DNA from: Alicyclobacillus sacchari
GTDB lineage: Bacteria; Bacillota; Bacilli; Alicyclobacillales; Alicyclobacillaceae
DNA: 64,000 nucleotides
Direction of reading: 5' to 3'
Assembly: GCF_004366795.1 (NCBI RefSeq)
Contig: NZ_SORF01000007.1
Span: 62,001-126,000 of the forward strand
A program made the position numbers and the translations under genes. Positions within the stretch are counted from its first letter, which is position 1. The number at the start of each line of letters is the position of its first letter. Positions 59,944 to 64,000 of this stretch are shown in pieces. Under the pieces are notes generated by a model. The model had not been told where the DNA came from and ran no database searches. It saw only the letters and a program-made list of their open reading frames with translations.

Positions 59944-61020
59944 CTATAAACCCGCGGTGTGTACGGCGTGGTCCATCAGTGTGCGTATGGCATCTCCGAA
60001 CTGAGCGAACCGCGGATCGGTGGTCTTACCCATTTTGTAACGAACATAAATCTGTTGGATGATTACGGCCAACTTGAACGTACCGAGCACCTGGTAAAAC
60101 ACCAGATGATCGACAGGGCGGCCGCTTGTACGAGCATATAACTGAACGATTTCGTCGCGCCGTAGAAAACCAGGCAGGACGGTGGCCGAGGGCAGAAGGC
60201 TGCGTAACGGTTCCGGATCCGAGGCCTCTACCCAATAGCTGAGCATGACGCCGAGATCGAACAGTGGATCGCCTATGGTCGCCATTTCCCAATCGACGAT
60301 CCCGACGATTTCCGTAAGTGAGTTTGGATCGAAGAGCAAGTTATTCAGCTTAAAGTCATTGTGGATGACGGTGTAGCTGTGGGTGTCTGGAATCTTGCGC
60401 GTAAGCCACGCCATTAGGGCGTCGGCTCCTGGCACGGGCTCGCCGATGTCCGACCGTCGAAAGCGTTCTATCCAACCGTCGACTTGGCGCTGCAGAAATC
60501 CCTCAGGATGCCCGAAGGAAGTCAACTCTGTCGCCGCGACGTCGACACTGTGCAAATCGACGAGCGCGAGCACGGCTTGTTCCGAAACAGCTTTCGCCTT
60601 CGCTGGCGTATAGGGCACGTGCGGCGGAAAAGCCATATCGATGCAAATGCCGGGGCGATATTCCATAAGGAAAAAGGGCACTCCAATGACGCTTGTGTCT
60701 TCGCAGAATGAGTACGGTTGCGGTGCTTTGGGGAAGTGTGGGTGCAGTTTCGCGAGAAAGGCGGCTTCTCGCTTCATATCGTGGGCGCGCGGCGGCAGTG
60801 GCCCGTGTGGGGGTCGACGCAGTACGGCCACCCACGATCCGCACTGCAGCAGGTAGGTCAAATTGGAAGCGCCCGTTGGAAACTGTACGACCTCCAGATT
60901 CGCGCTTGCGTCAGCTGGTACGAGTTGTTGTTGAACGAGGTAGGCCAAAACCGCCTTTGTGTCGAATGCGTCTTCGGATCGTACAGCCATGGTGCCAGGA
61001 ATGTCATGTATATTCATCAT
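59944..61020 (-). CDS. APH-family phosphotransferase, ACAD10/11 kinase-like
   Basis: 358-residue kinase fold. TGASNLTYLL binds the nucleotide, HNDFKLNNLLFD (His220, Asp222) is the catalytic loop and GIVDWEMATIGDPLFDLG the metal-binding segment. These blocks match the N-terminal kinase half of ACAD10/11 and bacterial LvaA-type 4-hydroxyacyl-CoA kinases. Starts at ATG 61020 (or 61017), GAGGGG upstream. Encoded convergently with the operon that carries the ACAD10/11-like dehydrogenase. Confidence 0.9.
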   Translation of the reverse strand: MMNIHDIPGTMAVRSEDAFDTKAVLAYLVQQQLVPADASANLEVVQFPTGASNLTYLLQCGSWVAVLRRPPHGPLPPRAHDMKREAAFLAKLHPHFPKAPQPYSFCEDTSVIGVPFFLMEYRPGICIDMAFPPHVPYTPAKAKAVSEQAVLALVDLHSVDVAATELTSFGHPEGFLQRQVDGWIERFRRSDIGEPVPGADALMAWLTRKIPDTHSYTVIHNDFKLNNLLFDPNSLTEIVGIVDWEMATIGDPLFDLGVMLSYWVEASDPEPLRSLLPSATVLPGFLRRDEIVQLYARTSGRPVDHLVFYQVLGTFKLAVIIQQIYVRYKMGKTTDPRFAQFGDAIRTLMDHAVHTAGL

Positions 61021-61209
61021 GGAGGACCCCTCAGGATATTGTGTGATCTGGGAAATACGGTTTCTATTATGCGAAACGAGAGTTTTGTATGCAAGCGCTT
61101 TCGATGGCGACGCGCGTTTGCACAACCTTGGCCGCTGCGCGTTGGCCTTTATACGTGACCATCGCTTTTGCGAAGAATATACTAGTTCATAGCATAGGGG
61201 GCGATGGGC

Positions 61210-61692
61210 ATGATGATGTTCCGAAGTCCGACGCTAGGTACGTTGACGTTGGCGCAAGTCGCGGACGACATCATCCGCGAACGGCGGTTACACGCAGCCG
61301 ACAGATATCGCTTGATCATCGGCACGGATTCGCAGCCGCGAGAGCGGCTGCATGAGGCGACGTTTGTCACCGCAGTGATCTTGCATCGCGTGGGACATGG
61401 CGCACGATATTACATCCACAAGGAACACCACGACAACATGCGTGCGCTCCGGCAGCGCATGTTCACCGAAGCATCCCTCTCCATTCAAACAGGCGGCCTT
61501 CTTAGCGAACATCTCCAGCGGGACAGAAATGATTGGCATATTGAAGTGCACCTCGATATCGGCGAAGCTGGCGAAACCAAGCAGTGGATTCGCGAAATTG
61601 TCGCCTGGATTGAGGCCAACGGCTACGAAGCGCACATCAAGCCGGATTCGTTTGGCGCGAGCAAGGTGGCGGATCGTTACACAAAGTCATAG
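61210..61692 (+). CDS. YkuK family RNase H-like protein (DUF458)
   Basis: 160-residue protein with RLIIGTDSQPRERL near the N-terminus (an Asp in a strand, as in RNase H folds), HKEHHDNMRALRQRM and KPDSFGASKVAD at the end. Matches the YkuK family of Bacilli, function unknown. Four ATGs lie close; 61210 is chosen for AGGGGG eight bases upstream. It overlaps the convergent glycosyltransferase-like gene by six bases. Confidence 0.85.
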   Translation: MMMFRSPTLGTLTLAQVADDIIRERRLHAADRYRLIIGTDSQPRERLHEATFVTAVILHRVGHGARYYIHKEHHDNMRALRQRMFTEASLSIQTGGLLSEHLQRDRNDWHIEVHLDIGEAGETKQWIREIVAWIEANGYEAHIKPDSFGASKVADRYTKS

Positions 61693-62493
61693 CCAGTCTC
61701 CCAACTGAAACGAGCTTGCATAATCGATGAGCACAGCCCACTCGCGTTCGGGAAAGGCTTTCATGACAGAAACGCGCTCGTCTGTGAGGCCAAGGTGGGC
61801 TGCCGCGATGCGGGCGTCCGCGCGAATCAAGTTGGCAAGTCGCCGATGATGAGATGCGGAGCGGGAGCGGTTGCCGACAAGTCCGATGTTCCAGCCGCGA
61901 ACTCCCCGCCACGCCCAGCCGGCTTCTACGGTCGTAGCAAACCAGGTACCGGGCGAAGCCAGCCAGATGGGAGACACGGCCTGGAAGACAGCGCGTGGAA
62001 CGTATTGGGGCAAGAGGCACGGTATCGGCTTATCACATGTACCAACGCCTTCTAACACCGGAATCCAAGCGGATCGAATGGCTTGTGCGAGGGGGCCGTT
62101 GCGCAGGTTATCCGCATCGACACCCACAATCGAATCCGATCCCGTTTGCGCTTCGTCGATGAATGTCTGCAGCATCGGCCCGAATGATCCTCCCCAGTCT
62201 CCATCGACAAATAAAAGCGCATCCAGTCCCCCTTTTTGCCATGCACGCAAAGCCGCTACGGCGCCAATGGCGCGCGGGACATCGTGCCCGAGTGGACGGT
62301 CAAACCCGACGATGCGCACGTCGATGCCGTGGACCGCCAAGGCCTTCTCGCTCGTTGCGTCATGACTCCCGTTATCGACGATCACGACTTTATGCACGCC
62401 TGCACGCAGCAACTGGCGCATCACGTTGCCAATCGTCTTCGCTTCGTTGCACGCCGCGATGATTGCCGCGGTTTGTCTTGATTCTCTGCTCAT
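61687..62493 (-). CDS. Family 2 glycosyltransferase-like protein
   Basis: 268 residues beginning TAAIIAACNEAKTIGNVM and VVIVDNGSHDAT, the nucleotide-sugar binding start of GT-A folds; ALLFVDGDWGG holds an Asp pair in the place of the DxD metal motif. No membrane segment. Sugar donor and acceptor cannot be told. It lies between the ykuK-like gene and yabG. Confidence 0.82.
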   Translation of the reverse strand: MSRESRQTAAIIAACNEAKTIGNVMRQLLRAGVHKVVIVDNGSHDATSEKALAVHGIDVRIVGFDRPLGHDVPRAIGAVAALRAWQKGGLDALLFVDGDWGGSFGPMLQTFIDEAQTGSDSIVGVDADNLRNGPLAQAIRSAWIPVLEGVGTCDKPIPCLLPQYVPRAVFQAVSPIWLASPGTWFATTVEAGWAWRGVRGWNIGLVGNRSRSASHHRRLANLIRADARIAAAHLGLTDERVSVMKAFPEREWAVLIDYASSFQLGDWL

Positions 62494-62568
62494 CTGCGGC
62501 CTCCGCGTCTGTCACACTGAACTGACCTTGCATATCGTATGGCAGAGTCGTTCGTGAGGGGTGGTTGC

Positions 62569-63429
62569 ATGTGGAAAGCGGGCGAAATGGTCACGCGTAA
62601 GTCCTATGGCAAAGACGTCTGCTTTGTCGTCGTCGAGGTGGATCATGACACGGAAACGGCGATTCTGAAGGGGATCGACGTACGGCTGATGGCAGACGCA
62701 CCTTTTGACGATTTGGAGCGCGTTAGCGAAGATGAACTTCGCCAATTTGAAGCGGCCCGGAATCAGGTTGAGGGCGAGTGTTTACGCCTGATTCAGTCGA
62801 GGCGCGCACACGAATATGAAAAGCGAGCGTTGCGGCGCGAGAGCCGATTCCAAAGCAACCCGGATTTTTTTGAGCGGCCCGGCCGGGTTCTGCACTTGGA
62901 CGGCGATGGATCGTATTTGCAAAAGTGCATGGCCATGTATCGGGAACTCGGGATCCGGGCGGTTGGCCAACACGTCGCGGAATCACAGATGCCGGATAAG
63001 ATCATCGGCTTGCTGGAACAGTATGAGCCGGATATCTTGATTATTACTGGTCACGACGGCGTCATCAAAAAGGGCAAGGACTGGTCGGATATACGCAATT
63101 ACCGCAACTCGCAAAACTTCGTGAGGACGGTTTCCAACGCACGCAAACACGTTCGCAACATGGACGATCTCGTCATTATCGCGGGCGCCTGCCAGTCTCA
63201 CTTTGAGGGCATCCTCGATGCCGGGGCCAATTTTGCGTCTTCTCCGCAGCGAATCATGATTCACGCGCTCGATCCGGTGTTCATCGCGGAGAAAATCGCC
63301 TTCACGCCCATCCATGAAACGGTCAACTTGTACGATGTGGTCAAATCCACCTACACAGGAACCGATGGTATAGGGGGATTGGAGTCGAGAGGAAAATATA
63401 GGTTAGGGTTGCCTAGATCAGCGTACTGA
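62569..63429 (+). CDS. yabG: Sporulation-specific protease YabG
   Basis: 286-residue cysteine-type protease that trims spore coat proteins, made under sigma-K in Bacillus. Characteristic blocks are MVTRKSYGKDVCF, the RVLHLDGDGSYLQKCM segment, ITGHDGVIKKG and IAGACQSHFEGI. The ATG at 62569 follows GAGGGG; 62539 would add ten residues. Bacillus yabG directly follows rsmA; here 13.6 kb separate them. Confidence 0.95.
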   Translation: MWKAGEMVTRKSYGKDVCFVVVEVDHDTETAILKGIDVRLMADAPFDDLERVSEDELRQFEAARNQVEGECLRLIQSRRAHEYEKRALRRESRFQSNPDFFERPGRVLHLDGDGSYLQKCMAMYRELGIRAVGQHVAESQMPDKIIGLLEQYEPDILIITGHDGVIKKGKDWSDIRNYRNSQNFVRTVSNARKHVRNMDDLVIIAGACQSHFEGILDAGANFASSPQRIMIHALDPVFIAEKIAFTPIHETVNLYDVVKSTYTGTDGIGGLESRGKYRLGLPRSAY

Positions 63430-63455
63430 CGGGCGTCAACGTCGTAAATTACCCA

Positions 63456-63485
63456 TTGACAACGAAAAACATACGCTGATATAAT
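63456..63485 (+). promoter_or_regulatory. Upstream veg promoter (consensus sigma-A)
   Basis: TTGACA (63456-63461), 18-base spacer, TATAAT (63480-63485). Both boxes are perfect matches. Confidence 0.85.
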
Positions 63486-63497
63486 GTTTGAATTTTG

Positions 63498-63526
63498 TTG
63501 ACACAACCTCTTACCCGTGCTATAAT
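63498..63526 (+). promoter_or_regulatory. Proximal veg promoter (consensus, extended -10)
   Basis: TTGACA (63498-63503), 17-base spacer, TATAAT (63521-63526) preceded by TGC. A perfect sigma-A promoter; veg of Bacillus is a classical strong promoter. Confidence 0.95.
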
Positions 63527-63551
63527 CAAGCGCGGAAAGAGGTGGTGTGTG

Positions 63552-63827
63552 TTGGCCAAAAATGCGCTCCACGAAATTAAAAAGAGTCTGGATGGACTCA
63601 TCGGCGAACGTGTTCTCCTTCGTGCAAACGGAGGGCGTCGTAAGACGGTTGAGCGCTTCGGGGTTTTGGAAGAAACGTATCCGTCTGTCTTTGTGGTTAA
63701 GCTTGACCCACCTGACGGATCGTTTGAGCGCGTTTCGTATAGCTACGCTGACGTGCTGACGGAAACCGTCGAGCTCATGCTGTGCACAGAGGACGGCAAC
63801 ACCGCAAAGTTCGCTGTTGAACAATGA
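63552..63827 (+). CDS. veg: Biofilm-formation stimulator Veg
   Basis: 91-residue protein. [20 protein letters not shown] and [19 protein letters not shown] match Veg closely, as does the [18 protein letters not shown] block. TTG 63552 is the start, with AAAGAGGTGG upstream. In Bacillus it stimulates biofilm genes by acting against SinR; the molecular role is not fully known. Expression here should be very high given two consensus promoters. Confidence 0.95.
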   Translation: MAKNALHEIKKSLDGLIGERVLLRANGGRRKTVERFGVLEETYPSVFVVKLDPPDGSFERVSYSYADVLTETVELMLCTEDGNTAKFAVEQ

Positions 63828-63851
63828 GATATTACGATGTGACATCGTTGT

Positions 63852-63880
63852 AAGCGAGGCGTGAGCCTCGCTTTTGTTTT
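63852..63880 (+). terminator. Intrinsic terminator after veg
   Basis: AAGCGAGGC-GTGA-GCCTCGCTT stem-loop followed by TTGTTTT. Confidence 0.93.
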
Positions 63881-63997
63881 GGTTTCGATTGTCATGTCGA
63901 TTGTGGATTTTTATGTCACCCGTACCGCGTTGGGATAAACGAAACGCAAATGCGACATATTAGCACTGTCGTCCTCTGACTCAGGGAGGGATTTGGC

Positions 63998-64000
63998 ATG
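63998..64000 (+). CDS. Start codon of a gene running off the right edge
   Basis: ATG at the very end has a GGGAGGGA site seven bases upstream. In Bacillus the next genes are sspF and ispE; nothing of the product is visible, so identity is not claimed. Confidence 0.45.

Noticed and set aside
1-64000. CRISPR arrays, insertion sequences, prophage or integrative elements
   Set aside because: No regularly spaced repeats, transposase or integrase motifs, or phage genes were seen on reading both strands.

Overview
The window looks like a chromosomal segment of an aerobic, endospore-forming Firmicute of moderate to high GC, most likely in or near the Alicyclobacillaceae. This assignment is inferred. 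It rests on the Bacillales order tadA - tRNA-Ser - SRP RNA - dnaX - ebfC - recR - yaaL - bofA, then gin - yaaO-like - tmk - darA - holB - ricT - yabA - rsmI - abrB - metG - tatD - rnmV - rsmA, and finally yabG - veg. In Bacillus this block lies near the replication origin. Sporulation genes (bofA, gin, yabG, ytaF, a SpoVB-like flippase, YheC/D, an AsnO-like synthetase) support a spore former. No phage, insertion sequence or CRISPR array was seen.

Layout. 1-3745 (minus): a Ugp-type glycerophosphodiester ABC operon with a phosphodiesterase that runs off the left edge. 3950-7495: peptide and amino-acid enzymes (M29 aminopeptidase, gamma-glutamyltransferase, pyroglutamyl peptidase). 7651-16833: TetR/YhgE pair, HelD, a phosphatase, pgi, glucokinase and small proteins. 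17105-17446: a tRNA operon (Lys, fMet, Asp) with consensus promoter and terminator. 17555-20555: MMPL transporter and divergent TetR. 20687-26072: methionine salvage genes (mtnD; mtnWXB), an MFS transporter, a c-di-AMP riboswitch on the minus strand and a dense DnaA-box cluster. 26138-29302: small proteins, asparagine synthetase, YheC/D. 29371-48920: the conserved replication, recombination, translation and sporulation core, with a T-box leader before metG. 49176-61020: a lipid/CoA catabolic island between rsmA and yabG, which are neighbours in Bacillus. 61210-64000: ykuK-like gene, a glycosyltransferase, yabG and veg with two consensus promoters.

How the genes work together. DnaX, HolB, YabA and the DnaA boxes concern replication and its control. 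The c-di-AMP riboswitch and DarA are two independent c-di-AMP sensors in one window. The island encodes two acyl-CoA ligases, two acyl-CoA dehydrogenases, two SDR dehydrogenases, a split MaoC hydratase, a thiolase-like protein without the usual nucleophilic cysteine paired with a DUF35 protein, a TetR regulator and a phosphotransferase. The kinase and the first dehydrogenase resemble the two halves of the ACAD10/11 enzymes, which use 4-hydroxyacyl-CoA. The thiolase-like/DUF35 pair resembles the steroid side-chain retro-aldolase Ltp2-ChsH2. Together they suggest breakdown of hydroxylated or branched acids that ordinary beta-oxidation cannot finish.

The most notable signals are the DnaA-box cluster in the mtnW promoter region, the c-di-AMP riboswitch with only a 28-codon frame next to it, and the unusual island enzymes. 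All similarity statements come from motif recognition by eye; no database search was run.
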